This document shows, piece after piece, positions 13,301 to 23,776 of a DNA stretch of 64,000 nucleotides (within the stretch, counting starts at the first letter, position 1; each line of letters starts with the position of its first letter). The notes beneath the pieces are model-generated. The model was not told the origin of the DNA and ran no database searches. It saw only the letters and a program-made list of their open reading frames with translations. Made by a program: the position numbers and the translations under genes. The stretch covers positions 44,709,359-44,773,358 of the forward strand of contig OZ023214.1 in the NCBI GenBank assembly GCA_963995525.1. The letters are read 5' to 3'. The stretch comes from Escarpia spicata (Eukaryota > Annelida > Polychaeta > Sabellida > Siboglinidae).

Positions 13301-14451
13301 ATAAATGCATCTCCTCCAAGATAAACTTCGGATTACTAAGTGCATCTCCTCTGAGGTAAACTTTGGATCACTGTAAGTGCATCTCTGAGGTAATGTTTGG
13401 ATCAATGCAAGTGCATCTCCCCCAAGGTAAACTTTGGATCAATGTAAGTGCATCTCCTCTGAGGTAAACTTTGGATCACTGTAATTGCATCTCTGAGGTA
13501 ATGTTTGGATCACTGTAAGTGCATCTCTGAGGTAATGTTTGGATCAATGGAAGTGCATCTCCCCCAAGGTAAACTTTGGATCAATGTAAGTACATCTCTG
13601 GGGTAATGTTTGGATCAATGTAAGTGCATCTCCCCCAAGGTAAACTTGTTTCTATGTGCATTCGCTTCAAACTAAAAAAGCGTTTATGCAAAGTCAAAAT
13701 TATTTATTCAAACAAAACTTGGACCCTTGGTCTCTGATGTACCAATTGGCGATATATATTAGAAAACATGATAGTTATTTAGAATTATTTATTTACATGT
13801 TTTTATATGCTATGCCTTTCTTGAAGGCCTTCCTCCTACCTAAAACTATCGCTTTGTTGCTCCATGGATGAAAGTCACCTAAATATTATGCATAACTGCT
13901 ACATAATTGATTTATAAGTTCACAATTTGACAATACCACCACCAAAACAAACCATTATTTTAGTTACATTTTTCTTTGATCTTTACACAGGAAAAGTGAT
14001 CATGCACGACCCATTTGCGATGCGGCCGTTCCTTGGGTACAACTTTGGCAACTACCTGAGGCACTGGCTGAACATGGAAAAGAAACGTGGCGTCAACCTG
14101 CCGAAGATCTACCACATCAACTGGTTCCGCAAGAATGACGAGGGACGTTTCATCTGGCCAGGGTTCGGAGAAAACATCCGAGTCCTTGACTGGATCTGCC
14201 GTCGCGTCGAGGGCGAGCAATCAGCGAAGGAATCCACGATCGGGTACGTGCCGGTAGATGGCGCTCTGAACACCGACGGACTGAAAGACATGGTTGACAT
14301 GAAGCAGCTGTTTGATCTGCCGAAGGATTTCTGGCAGAAGGAAGTGGAGAGTATTCGGAAGTACTTCGACGAACAGCTGCCACAAGATCTGCCAGAAGAG
14401 GTCGTGAACCAACTGAAGCAACTTGAGGAGCGCGTGAGGAAGATGAACTAA
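4073..14451 (+). CDS. PCK1: Phosphoenolpyruvate carboxykinase (GTP), nine coding exons, start exon missing
   Basis: The enzyme converts oxaloacetate and GTP to phosphoenolpyruvate, CO2 and GDP. It works in gluconeogenesis and, in many marine invertebrates, in anaerobic succinate production. Exons are 4073-4321, 5374-5558, 8775-8978, 9363-9550, 10222-10435, 11127-11331, 11881-11984, 12877-12972 and 13991-14451. All introns are GT-AG, and the joined frame gives 634 residues plus a stop, close to the 622-640 of animal enzymes. The arginine of VARVESKTV, the metal ligands in [18 protein letters not shown] and VGDDICW, the P-loop FPSACGKTN (about 293-301) with its reactive cysteine, [10 protein letters not shown], and the guanine-binding FIWPGFGEN are all intact. 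The first base of exon 4073 completes a codon, so an earlier exon with the ATG exists but was not found. The roughly 20 residues before the conserved core could be part of a targeting peptide or an isoform-specific N-terminus; cytosolic versus mitochondrial location cannot be decided. The gene symbol is by family. Confidence 0.97.
4731..5128. mobile_element. Non-autonomous DNA transposon, copy 1 (in PEPCK intron)
   Basis: This is 398 bp, collinear with the copy at 29341-29813 apart from several indels. The left end is CATCCTCGCGCACCAGGG; the reverse complement of the right end is CATCCTCACAAGC. The flanks ATGGTACC and ATGGGACC look like an 8-bp target-site duplication with one change. Eight-base duplications fit hAT- or P-type elements. 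No transposase is encoded. Confidence 0.75.
5374..5558 (+). CDS. PCK1: PEPCK coding exon b
   Basis: The acceptor is TTATTATAG and the donor GTGAGA. It carries [18 protein letters not shown], including the phosphoenolpyruvate-site arginine, and ends in RFPGCMKG, split at the glycine codon. Confidence 0.95.
5703..5871. repeat. 169-bp direct repeat, left copy
   Basis: It is nearly identical to 8217-8385 in the same orientation, from GTTAAATTAATGCCCACTC to AAGGACGA, with only a handful of substitutions. The pair brackets 2.3 kb within one PEPCK intron. The ends are not TG...CA, so LTRs are unlikely. Confidence 0.9.
5872..8216. other. Intronic DNA between the 169-bp repeats
   Basis: This part of PEPCK intron 5559-8774 has no recognisable gene. 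Short open frames at 6052-6417 (minus) and 7751-8086 (plus) show no known motif and are probably chance. Confidence 0.4.
8217..8385. repeat. 169-bp direct repeat, right copy
   Basis: This is the partner of 5703-5871. The match begins after TGTA and ends at AAGGACGA; the sequence beyond it differs from that beyond the left copy. Confidence 0.9.
8775..8978 (+). CDS. PCK1: PEPCK coding exon c
   Basis: The acceptor is TTTATTTCAG and the donor GTACGT. It encodes [19 protein letters not shown], the family signature, and IMTRMG. It is preceded by the longest intron (5559-8774), which holds a direct repeat pair. Confidence 0.95.
9363..9550 (+). CDS. PCK1: PEPCK coding exon d (substrate and Mn-binding region)
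   Basis: The acceptor is TTGCCTTACAG and the donor GTAGGC. It encodes NSWPCNPE, then [15 protein letters not shown] with the substrate tyrosine and metal-binding lysine, and GWLAEHML with the metal-binding histidine. Confidence 0.95.
10222..10435 (+). CDS. PCK1: PEPCK coding exon e (P-loop and kinase-2 motifs)
   Basis: The acceptor is GTGTGCAG and the donor GTAATC. It contains the nucleotide-binding P-loop ACGKTN with the hyper-reactive cysteine, the kinase-2 motif [10 protein letters not shown] and the family block GFFGVAPG. Confidence 0.95.
10557..10740. repeat. Dispersed repeat, copy in PEPCK intron
   Basis: The segment around GCTTCCCA, GGTGTTCGA, CTGCCAGGGA, TTTGAGCA and GGATGCTACAC recurs in the same order at about 32511-32690. 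Similarity is patchy and the ends are not defined. Confidence 0.5.
11127..11331 (+). CDS. PCK1: PEPCK coding exon f
   Basis: The acceptor is TGTCAACAG and the donor GTATGT. It encodes [19 protein letters not shown] and ends in AHPNSR. Vertebrate enzymes have a closely matching block with the same boundaries. Confidence 0.95.
11400..11760. repeat. Degenerate short repeat in PEPCK intron
   Basis: Variants of TTACAATTGTTCAGCAATTACAAC recur in both orientations at roughly 20-25 bp spacing. The motif is too diverged for a firm unit length. Confidence 0.5.
11881..11984 (+). CDS. PCK1: PEPCK coding exon g
   Basis: The acceptor is CCCCTTCCAG and the donor GTGGGT. It encodes [18 protein letters not shown] and FGGRRPQG with the active-site arginine. 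Confidence 0.95.
12877..12972 (+). CDS. PCK1: PEPCK coding exon h (start of the omega-loop lid)
   Basis: The acceptor is TATTTTCCAG and the donor GTGGGG. It encodes [15 protein letters not shown] and [14 protein letters not shown], the mobile lid that closes over the active site. Confidence 0.95.
13175..13650. repeat. Minisatellite in last PEPCK intron
   Basis: About a dozen imperfect units of roughly 30-42 bp contain GTAAGTGCATCTCC, then a variable TCTGAGG or CCCAAGG part and TAAACTTTGGATCA. Units of two lengths alternate irregularly, as expected from slippage and unequal exchange. Each unit contains GTAAGTG, which resembles a splice donor. Confidence 0.9.
13991..14451 (+). CDS. PCK1: PEPCK terminal coding exon
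   Basis: The acceptor is TCTTTACACAG. It encodes [16 protein letters not shown], the guanine-binding FIWPGFGEN and the C-terminal helix ending KMN, with TAA at 14449-14451. No convincing AATAAA was seen before the LINE fragment that starts about 195 bp downstream. Confidence 0.96.
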
Positions 14452-14644
14452 TTGCGACGTCGGAATCGATGTTGGCGGTTTGATCAAACGAATTCCAGTG
14501 CATTTTCAGCCAATTGAAAAAACTCGACAATGTTTACTGTGATCCAGGTTGGGGTGAAGTACATTTGATGGTGCACAGTTCCAAGTACATTAGGTAAAAT
14601 ACAAGTACTTTGAAACATAAACTTATCAAGGACAATTCCAAATA

Positions 14645-15755
14645 ACCAGATGTTTGTTTTTCTCTCCTGATGTGTGATGTTTAACATACTTCTTTCTATC
14701 TTTGTTTGTGCGGCTGCTAGCTTGTTCTTTGCCTGGATGGTGAGGCCCATGTTTCAGCACCATATGTCATCCCTAGAAATGTGCATGAGTTGTAAACTTG
14801 TCTCTTCAAGCAGGTTCCAAAGTTACCCTTGAAGATGCGCAGTGTTTGGCGAATGCTGTCCAGCCGGCAGTGATTCTTCTTTGAATCTCCTTGTCTTGAT
14901 TTTTGTCTCTGATACTGTATCGCTGTCCCAGATAGATGTAGCTTTCAACGTTCTCTATCTGCGTGGTGTTGATATATATTGGTGTGTAATGTTCATATTC
15001 AGACCTTGTTTTTCACTTTCATCAGCTAGCTCCTGCAGCATTTTTTGTAGTTCTTGCATTGTAGCAGTGCATATGAGTATGTTGTCGGTGAAGGGAAGAT
15101 GACTGGTTTCCCAGGACAGTCTTTGGAATATGCTTTCGAGTGTTGCCGTAAACAGCTTGGGCAATATGGTGTCACCCTGTCGTACTCCTCTCTTGATGTT
15201 GATCTTGTTGCTCTTTATGTGTAGGCAGACTGTCATCGAGCTGTTAGTGTAGATGTCTTGCAGGAGGTCGATGTACACGTCTTCTATCCCCTGTTCTTGA
15301 AGGGAGGTCAGTAATTGCTTGAGTTTACACTGAGTTGAAAGCCTTCTCGTAGTCGACAAAAGCCATGCAGAGTGAGATAGTATATTGTCGGCACTTCTCT
15401 TTCAGTTGGTTTACAATGTGTATGTCGTCTGTCGTTGAGTACCTGCTTCTGAATCCTGCTTGCTTCTTGGTTTGTTTTCGTCGAGTGTCTTCTCTAGTCT
15501 ATTCGTTAGTATCTTTGTAAGTAATTTGTAGATGTTTGATAACAGACATATCGGTCTGTAGTTCTTTAAATCTTTCTTAGTTCCCTTCTTCTGAGTCAGT
15601 GCGAATCATGGTACTCTGTTCACTGTCATATAGCTCGGTGTAGAATTCCTCCATTCGTTCCATGATCTTGGTTTTGTATTTATCTACCCTGCTTGTCCAG
15701 AAGTGTAATCAGTCTGTCTCGGCCTAGTGCCTGTGTTCTTCTGGCTACTACGGTA
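14645..15755 (-). mobile_element. RTE-like LINE fragment, frameshifted, antisense to PEPCK
   Basis: Read on the minus strand from about 15755, several frames together give the core of a reverse transcriptase: [20 protein letters not shown], then IKRGVRQGDTILPKLFTA, a LPFTDNILICTA segment at the catalytic site, ESYIYLGQ, TYGAETWA and NKLAAAQTKIERSML. These blocks are characteristic of RTE-type LINEs. Stops and frame changes occur throughout, and both the endonuclease domain and the 3' end are absent. Where functional copies have FADD, this copy has FTDN, so it could not be active. It begins about 195 bp after the PEPCK stop codon, in opposite orientation. Confidence 0.85.
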
Positions 15756-16812
15756 GTCATTATATGTGTTATTTATTGTTATTTGTGTCATATGATTAAT
15801 GAAGATGGGATTTTAGTATATTTGTGGTATTTTAATGGAAAACATAATTGGTGCCTTTCTAGCAGTTAGCTACTTAAACATATCAACACATCTTAACAGT
15901 TTGATCTCATTTGATCTTGTTGACTGGCATTAACACTGTGTTTGTCATTGGTAATGCAGTCCATTATACCGATGTTGGTACTAACATTTGACTCGGTTGA
16001 TGTATCAGGGCAAAACACGATTAATATATATTTTCTTCAGCATGTGCCACCACCGTGCTTAACAGCAGGAGCAGCAAGGCAGTGCTGATTGGCTGAAAAT
16101 GGATATATCGCATATTGGTAAAAACGGTGTTTTGAAAACAAACATTCCTTTGTGCATGTTCTTTAATGGGGATTTGTCACGTTTTTGTGTAAATTAGATA
16201 GTATCCCAGCTCAACATGTGTATACACAAATGTTTTGTCCTTGTTTCAGAATTTCAGAAATGACGTTTATTACATACTTACACTTTATGACATAGCCAAC
16301 TGATTCACGCAGTGGAAGTTAATTTAGAATAGGCAATGTATTCAATTTTACAATTATGTTACCATATGTATATTGATATTAGCAATGTGCCCATCTACTT
16401 GTAACACATGGCTGAAGACAGTGGTTATGGCTGGTGAAAGTGTTTCGTGTCAACACCCACGATTCTCATACTCTCTGAAGGACTGCACCCAGTAAACAGA
16501 AAAAATGGGTATTAGACAGTAGGGCAAGAGTGGGGACAACATTCCGTTTCCACAGTTGGATCTATGCAAAACTGTACATAACGCATTCAGTATTATTATA
16601 ATAGGTAATGTAAACGATTTGACAAGATAGAACATAACCAATCATAGTATTTTATACATAAATTTTGTTCAATATTAGCTTATCACCGAGATGTTGTAGG
16701 TTTATATACATGAGTATTTGTTTTAGATTAACATAGCACATTTTTAATGTACATTCCATTTGGTTGGGTGTTTTTAGACCACTTTATATTGTGTTGTTGG
16801 TAGAGGAATATA
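15756..16812. other. Non-coding AT-rich stretch
   Basis: No gene, RNA or repeat is recognised. Confidence 0.4.
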
Positions 16813-16975
16813 CACTGGAACCTCCTTAATCTAGACCTAGATATACCAGTTTATAATTTCACGGGATCATAATTACCAAAATATTAGTGTTCCCCATTAA
16901 CTATTTATTCCGAGAACCTTGTTAATGCGGACACATACACAGGGGACAAGTGTCCTTATCAGAGAGGTTCCACTG
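16813..16975. mobile_element. pogo/Tigger-like MITE, 163 bp, with TA duplication
   Basis: The left end CACTGGAACCTCCTTA and the reverse complement of the right end CAGTGGAACCTCTCTG form terminal inverted repeats. TA flanks both sides (16811-16812 and 16976-16977). TIRs of the CAGTGGAACCTC type with TA target duplication are typical of pogo/Tigger members of the Tc1/mariner superfamily. The interior has no coding capacity. Confidence 0.8.
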
Positions 16976-17541
16976 TATAAAAATCATGTATTTTGTCAGT
17001 TTGATAATACCACATTAATTATTCTGCAGTGAGGTCTGCAATAGTTATGTATGTTTTCTGTCATGTGTTGCTATGCATTTTGGTACCAGCGAAGCATTAA
17101 CAATTTGTATGTATAAATCATGTATAAAAAGTGTAATCAACCTTTTCTTTGTTTGATATTTATAGCGTGCTTTAACCAAAACATTAAACGAAAAACAGGC
17201 TGTTTTTTTTACCAAACTACATATTACAGAACATAGTGATGTTTATAAAAGTTTATCTACCGGTATATATCCAGGGCTTTCTTAGACGCTGCAAATGCTT
17301 TATGCATGAGCTGCACTTTACTGCAGGCATACAGGACACATGATTGAGTTCCGGAGAACCTGAAGCCTAGTTCTGTACTTCTTATACTCACTTTGTACGT
17401 TGACAATAAATTACGTTGTCCTTGGGAAGACATTTGTCTGTGTTCCAAATGGCATTTCATTTCTGTGAGCTGCGTCTTGCTCAGTTAATCAAACTCAGAT
17501 GTAGAATAAGTATGGTAGTGCACACATGTTGGTTTGATACA

Positions 17542-17802
17542 TTACTTATTTTGTAAGTCAACAGCAAACGATATGATATCATTTGTCCTGAGCAGGGCAC
17601 TTGGCTGGGTTCCAAGTGGGGTTTCTAGATTGTCCACTTGGAAGTGGAGAATGTCGACATCGCAGGCTGAGAAGACGGCTTTGATCTGACTGTGGTTGCA
17701 CATGACAAACTGGGTGGGCATCTCAGAGATGGATGTGAGTGCTCGGAGGAAGCGTTCTCGCAGTAACGTCCTTTGTGCCTGCTTCTCCTCGTCAGCTGAC
17801 AT
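17542..17802 (-). CDS. GEMIN7: Gemin7-like protein (SMN complex component)
   Basis: An 86-residue protein. Gemin7 pairs with Gemin6 in a dimer of Sm-like folds within the SMN complex, which loads Sm proteins onto spliceosomal snRNAs. The match to vertebrate Gemin7 is collinear: R-x-x-L-R-E-R-F-L-R-A-L near residues 11-22, then an Sm-like strand pattern with DVDILHFQVDNLETPLGTQP and ALLRTNDIISF near the end, including the P-[IL]-G-x-Q block. The vertebrate protein has about 45 extra N-terminal residues that are missing here; shorter forms are plausible in invertebrates. The ATG at 17800-17802 follows a splice acceptor (CATTTCTAG) by 2 bp, so there is probably a 5' UTR intron. The reading frame is intact and the rest appears complete in one exon. 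No neighbour suggests a shared function. Confidence 0.88.
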   Translation of the reverse strand: MSADEEKQAQRTLLRERFLRALTSISEMPTQFVMCNHSQIKAVFSACDVDILHFQVDNLETPLGTQPSALLRTNDIISFAVDLQNK

Positions 17803-17819
17803 CTTCTAGAAATGAACAA

Positions 17820-18650
17820 ACATAAAATATGTTTTTAGTTGGCCCAAAATTAAATCTAGTCACTAAGTAAATTTGTATACATACAACTACAGAGCATAAG
17901 TAAAACGTCCAGGGACCCATGGCAATAATTCTATCGGAAGGTTACTTGAGGACCCATGTTTTAGCACCTTATAGGCCCAGAACCAAGGGAAACGATTGAC
18001 TTATGTGACATTGAATTACCCGGAATACATTTTTTTATTTTCCCTTTTTCTTTAATATTTATACAAATATTAAAATAAAAATGTAAAACAAATAACGGGC
18101 ACGGAGACTCCCATTATGGGCATTAAGGCTACGGACTAGTCGCTATGGGGTATGGACATTACGTTACAAATCACATGAGAGTCAGCTTACATAACTACAA
18201 CATTTAATATACATATATTTGACTCGGCCAGTTACAACTGTACGAGTACCACCCATGATTACAGTGCAGACATCCACACCACACATCACAGACTCCAGGG
18301 AATCCCGCTATAATTACCCGATGGACCATTCTCATGAGCAGTACTGTGTTTTCAAATAATTTATTACTTCAACTTCCAAAATTATTTTTACATTCACAGT
18401 TGGCCGGGTAAAAAATTGCTGGGCACTTGTGTTGAATCTGGACCCACCTCGGTTTTGCTATTATAACTAAATTTTTGTCTAAATATTATACCTTAGTGCA
18501 TTAGTTCGACCATTAAACATAATCTTAGGCATCTTTATGTTATGAAAATGTTGCGTCTTAGCGCACTTTTGAAGCACAAATAGTGACCCGGTTTGCACTA
18601 GTCTGCAAAGTTGTGACCGTGCTTTACCTAAGGACATACCTGGCAGCTCT
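17820..18650. other. Upstream region of the Gemin7-like gene, no features recognised
   Basis: AT-rich sequence, presumably the 5' UTR intron and promoter side of the Gemin7-like gene. A short open frame at 18479-18667 (minus) has no known motif. Confidence 0.35.
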
Positions 18651-18659
18651 TCATTGTAT

Positions 18660-18878
18660 TGCCTCAATTTTATTTATGGTGCGTTGGGTATGGGCGTCCC
18701 ATACCGTTGAGGCGTATTCTAGGATGGACCTTATGAAGGACTTATAGTAATATAGGCTGTCTGCTTGATGGAGGTTGACCCTATTTTCAAGTTCCTCCGC
18801 AAGAAGCCTAGGTCTTATTGGCTCTTGCACAGATGTTGTTCTTGTGGGTGTTCGAATCTCTGGCAAGCTTTGCCACAA
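18660..18878 (-). mobile_element. LINE reverse transcriptase C-terminal fragment
   Basis: The minus strand encodes YYKSFIRSILEYASTVWD and then HTQRTINKIEAIQ. This is the standard block at the end of the reverse transcriptase of Jockey/CR1-type LINEs, the same protein region that begins the window at base 2. The downstream block expected after it (RRAARF) is missing, so the copy is truncated. Confidence 0.75.
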
Positions 18879-19317
18879 GCATAGTCATAGACTACTTAAC
18901 ATAGAGTACAGCTGGAAGTAGGCCTATATGGCTATAAGTATAAGTTAACTGTATAACTAATAAGGCTATATCACTATTATTAGTATATGTGATCATGTTA
19001 TTATTAAAACGACAAGTTTTCATGGTTAGGTCAGAAAGTAAAAGATCGCCTAATTCTTCTCTAGCACAGGAGGAAAGATTGTGTAATCTAGAGCCTAGGC
19101 CTAGAGTAGAGCCAGTCTAGTAGACTGCAGTGAAGAGGTTGCTCCCACTTCTCAATTGGACCAGCTGGGCGAAAATACAGTATAGTTTGATAAAACACCC
19201 ACACACGTTTGATAAATAATATTGACATATACATACCTCACTACGTTGGTGCATTCAACACACTGGTCCTACTCTAATTAAATGTAATAGCGCGTGGATT
19301 ACTTAAATTACACTTAA

Positions 19318-19398
19318 CGTTCAGTGCTCTCCGGATTCGAACATCGCGGCAAGCGAACGTGTTAGCCCGAATTAGTCCGGTCGCGCCACTGTGTGTCG
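19318..19398 (-). repeat. Possible tRNA-derived (SINE-like) sequence
   Basis: On the minus strand TGGCGCGACCGG resembles a pol III A box and GTTCGAATCC, about 40 bp later, matches a B box. The T-arm and acceptor stem do not pair, so this is not a functional tRNA. A SINE head or old tRNA relic is the best guess. Confidence 0.35.
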
Positions 19399-19589
19399 CT
19401 CAAAATCTGGGCAAACCTTCGGGATTCCGTGAGGTGGTAGCACCGTAGGGCTACCGTTCTACCGCCTGGAGGATAACACAGGTTTTCACTGTACGACACT
19501 GATCTTCCTTTTACCCTGAATCCGGGTAGAGACGATGATTGGCTTTCAGGCTGTATATCGCAGTCATCATTGTTTGTATAATCGAGAGA

Positions 19590-19789
19590 NNNNNNNNNNN
19601 NNNNNNNNNNNNNNNNNNNNNNNNNNNNNNNNNNNNNNNNNNNNNNNNNNNNNNNNNNNNNNNNNNNNNNNNNNNNNNNNNNNNNNNNNNNNNNNNNNNN
19701 NNNNNNNNNNNNNNNNNNNNNNNNNNNNNNNNNNNNNNNNNNNNNNNNNNNNNNNNNNNNNNNNNNNNNNNNNNNNNNNNNNNNNNNNN
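19590..19789. other. Assembly gap, exactly 200 N
   Basis: A run of 200 N of nominal size. ATAATCGAG occurs on both sides (19579-19587 and 19792-19800), so the flanks may overlap in the real sequence. Confidence 0.99.
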
Positions 19790-20079
19790 GGATAATCGAG
19801 GCTATCTTGACATAACATACTTTGTTGCAATCTCTCCAAGTCCCCTCTCCGTCTCCCTCCGTCTATCGCCCTCTCTAGCTCTCTACCCTCTCTGCCTTCC
19901 TCTCCATCTTTCCTCGTCACCTTCAGAAGCATCCATGCATGCACGCGCACGCAAACACGCACACAGTACACGCACTTTGTGCACCAGACCAGAAAACGGG
20001 AACAAGGAAACTAAGTTACGGCCAGGGCACCAAGTGGTGTATGTAGTGGTTATATGGACTTCATGATTCAATATGTAGG

Positions 20080-20905
<826 letters not shown>

Positions 20906-21011
20906 CCCATGTATTGTTGTTACTAGTCAGACTGTGCGTTACTTTATAAAGGTAACAACTTTACTTAATAACTGTCAACATATTGTCTTCAATCCTGTGA
21001 AGTAGCGGAGA

Positions 21012-21122
21012 AGCCCGATTAATCGCACTCGACAGTGGCGGAGTAGCAGGTAATCGTACTCGACAATGACGGAGTAGCTCAAATAATCGTACTGGATAGT
21101 GGCGGGGTTAGCCCAAATAATC
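21012..21122. repeat. Short tandem repeat, about 3.3 copies of 31-36 bp
   Basis: The motif TAATCGTACTCGACAGTGGC followed by GGAGTAGC repeats with small changes, immediately downstream of the pyrimidine tract. Confidence 0.75.
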
Positions 21123-21765
21123 GGACGCGGTTGAGACCTTGTCCGATTAAGTGTATTACTTCACCACTCGGTTGCCACCGACTCGTCCGATTCCAGCTGC
21201 ACGCACTTCTCAAAGATACAATTTTATATAGGTATACGTGCTGCATAACTAACGTCAATAGTGGTGCCCCGTTTGCTGAAACTGTCAACTTAACTGTTGA
21301 ATTCCTTCTTCCTGGTTCCCTTTCGACGGCACCATCAAATAAAAACCCAGCCACTTTAGTTGATAATAAGACAGTTCGGTTGACTGGCCAACCATGTCCA
21401 GGCTTTTTGTTAGTTTAACGATCTCCGGTTTTTATTTACTAATACATGTTTACTCAACCGCTACGAACCCAGGACAAAGTGGAACGTCATAATGTCTTGT
21501 GCACTGGGGCGTCACACGTAATGTTACAAATAGATCGCAAATTCAACACAAGACGTAACTCTTTGCATATGCTGACTACAAATACAGTTCCCAAGACAAA
21601 GTGTTATATGAGACTTTTTGACGAAAACAAAATCATGACCATTACACCCTGAGAATGGGGGGCAAAGTGAACTTCACCACAAGTGCAAAATTAAAATACT
21701 AATTTGTAAGTAAGCAACCGAAACAAATAAGGTGTTTTGAACGTGATAAGTTATGGCAGTGGTGC

Positions 21766-21806
21766 ATTTGTGCGCACGTGCGCGTGCGCGTGCGCATGCG
21801 CGTGAG
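21766..21806. repeat. Alternating purine-pyrimidine tract
   Basis: A GCGCACGTGCGCGTGCGCG-type run of alternating purine and pyrimidine, about 40 bp long. Such tracts can adopt left-handed Z-DNA. Confidence 0.8.
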
Positions 21807-22018
21807 CGAGTGTGTACAGTAAATTGATATTAAACTAAACTCTAGAGTTAATTAAAATAGTTTACCAAATCCGCATACTGTGTGCCGGTTGTCTCTATCG
21901 ATGCAAATTTAGAGGCTTAGCCGTTTATGTGAAAACGGTCCTTTTACAGCGTCGTATGTTGCTTCATTCTGAGAAATTGCATACAACTTACGCATTGTAT
22001 TTATTGTGCAAATAATTG

Positions 22019-22257
22019 CTATGTAATTATATGTATTGGTTATATCTAGAGGGCATAGAAAGTAAAAGTGTTATGTGGTGGACTTTCCACGTGAACAGGG
22101 GTCAGAGTGACATCGACGCTAATCTAAATTTCCGTCTAATAGTTATGTAATATATAGTGATTATATTATAGAGGATACATAAAGTGTAGTGGTTATATGT
22201 GGTGGACTTTCCACGTGAACGTGGGTACGAGTGAACCCAATGTTGCTTTAGATTTCC
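22019..22257. repeat. Two diverged copies of a roughly 120-bp segment, possible LTR U3 repeats
   Basis: The segment GGTGGACTTTCCACGTGAAC occurs at 22077-22096 and again at 22201-22220, 124 bp apart, with similar flanks (TGTAGTGGTTATA before, TTTCCGT after). Each copy contains GGACTTTCC, a kappa-B-like core, inside a GTGGACTTTCCAC dyad and overlapping a CACGTG E-box. The position upstream of a gypsy-like element suggests U3 enhancer repeats, but the LTR borders are not visible. Confidence 0.5.
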
Positions 22258-23059
22258 GTGTTGTCATCCGCGCACGGTGTCTTCCGGACAGTCCAGATTC
22301 CGTTGGTCTTTTGTGGCTAATTAATTAGGCCTACTTCAAGACAACTCTCAACGTAATAATAATATTATAAAAGACTTCGATGGCGCCGATATAATCGGAA
22401 ACTCGAGCTCAGTGGCGCAACAAAACCAGAGTTTAGGCGTTTTCAACATCGGTGTGCAGCGCAAGTCGTTAATATGACATGTAAAATGCCTCCGGAGCAT
22501 TATGCGAATAGACTGGACAAACACATGGCGAATAAACAGCTGCGGAAACTGACTACACAGTGTACACATGGAAAGATGATTGACCTTGTTGTAATACCCT
22601 ATAATCAAGCTATAGGTAGTTATCTATAGGAACTATGTTTTGTAGCGCATTCATAATAAAAGACGTGAGTTGGCTGGACTGTCATCAACATTAATGTGTG
22701 CTACGCGTACATGTAAATCTATGTGCTTGAACAGCTGAATTCATCTAATATACACGAACTTTCAGTTCATGGTGGCAGCGATGCTGTGACGGACTCACTC
22801 TTTGTCGAATGAAACGTCGACAGCTGAATTGTACTGTGTGTATTTAATACGTGTTTTTGTGTGTTCAATTGCCTTCGGGTAAAATTCGCTAAAACAAAAA
22901 TGGCGACACACAACAATACATGCAGCGCCGCGTACTAATACAAATGAAAAGTACGGTAGCCCACACTTAAACGTTCAATAAAGCTAACGCATTTGACCAA
23001 CGCACACTATTGTAACATACGCACAATGGATACGTATCCTACAATGGTCTGAGTAGGCG

Positions 23060-23490
23060 ACAACATAGCAGAGACATTCAAGCTATTTAAACAGCGTATG
23101 ACTATCGTGTTAACCGATGAAGGAGTGATCGATCCGGCAAGACAGGCCGTAACAATACAGGTAGCAGTCGGCAACGAGGGTCTGAAGCGCATTCTTGACA
23201 TTGACTGGGGACGAGAACGAGAAGACAGATCCTGCAAAGTTATACAAATTGTTTGAGGATCAACTAGACATCCGTTTAATGACGTTCGAAACCACTGATG
23301 AATTCGTGAACAGAGCTCGCCAAAAAGGCAGGTGACTTCAAAGAACGGGAATTAGGTGAGAGAATCATAGAATTGATTATAGTAAGCACACTTCATGAAG
23401 CCCTGCAGAAGTACCTTCTCGACCTGAAACAAGGCCACCAAGTCGTATTGCAAGAAGCACACAAATACGAGACTATGGTAGTCTGAAGAG
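23060..23490 (+). pseudogene. gag capsid-like remnant
   Basis: Reading across frameshifts gives AETFKLFKQRMTIVL, then LFEDQLDIRL and LKQGHQVVLQEAHKYE, a pattern typical of gypsy gag proteins in invertebrates. In-frame stops such as TGA near 23050 and a shift near 23320 break it. Confidence 0.7.
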
Positions 23491-23602
23491 AAACACTGCA
23501 GAGCCTCAGAAGCCCGCACGGCTATCAACGAGATAAGACAAAGAAAGGGGTGCCGAAATTGTGCGCTCTCACACCCACCGCTAGGCTAGCCTACAAAGAC
23601 AA

Positions 23603-23644
23603 TGCAACTACTGTAACGCCTTTGGACACTGGGCAAAATGCTGC
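23603..23644 (+). pseudogene. gag zinc knuckle (CCHC)
   Basis: The sequence encodes CNYCNAFGHWAKCC, a C-x2-C-x4-H-x4-C knuckle as found in the nucleocapsid part of gag. A stop lies shortly upstream in this frame. Confidence 0.8.
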
Positions 23645-23776
23645 CGAAAGAAGAAGGCAGACGATCGACAGAAGGCAGACGGTCGGCCGCATACAGATCA
23701 AAGCAAGCAAAGAAGGCAAAATAGACCAAAAAGCCGAGGCTGACGTGACAGAAAACCACCAAAGCCAATACATGAA

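Noticed and set aside
13960..14530. Minus-strand open frames over the last PEPCK exon
   Set aside because: They are shadows of the strongly supported plus-strand exon.
19318..19398. Functional tRNA gene on the minus strand
   Set aside because: A and B box-like motifs exist but the cloverleaf stems do not pair.
19535..20066. Open frames spanning the gap
   Set aside because: They include 200 N and have no known motif.
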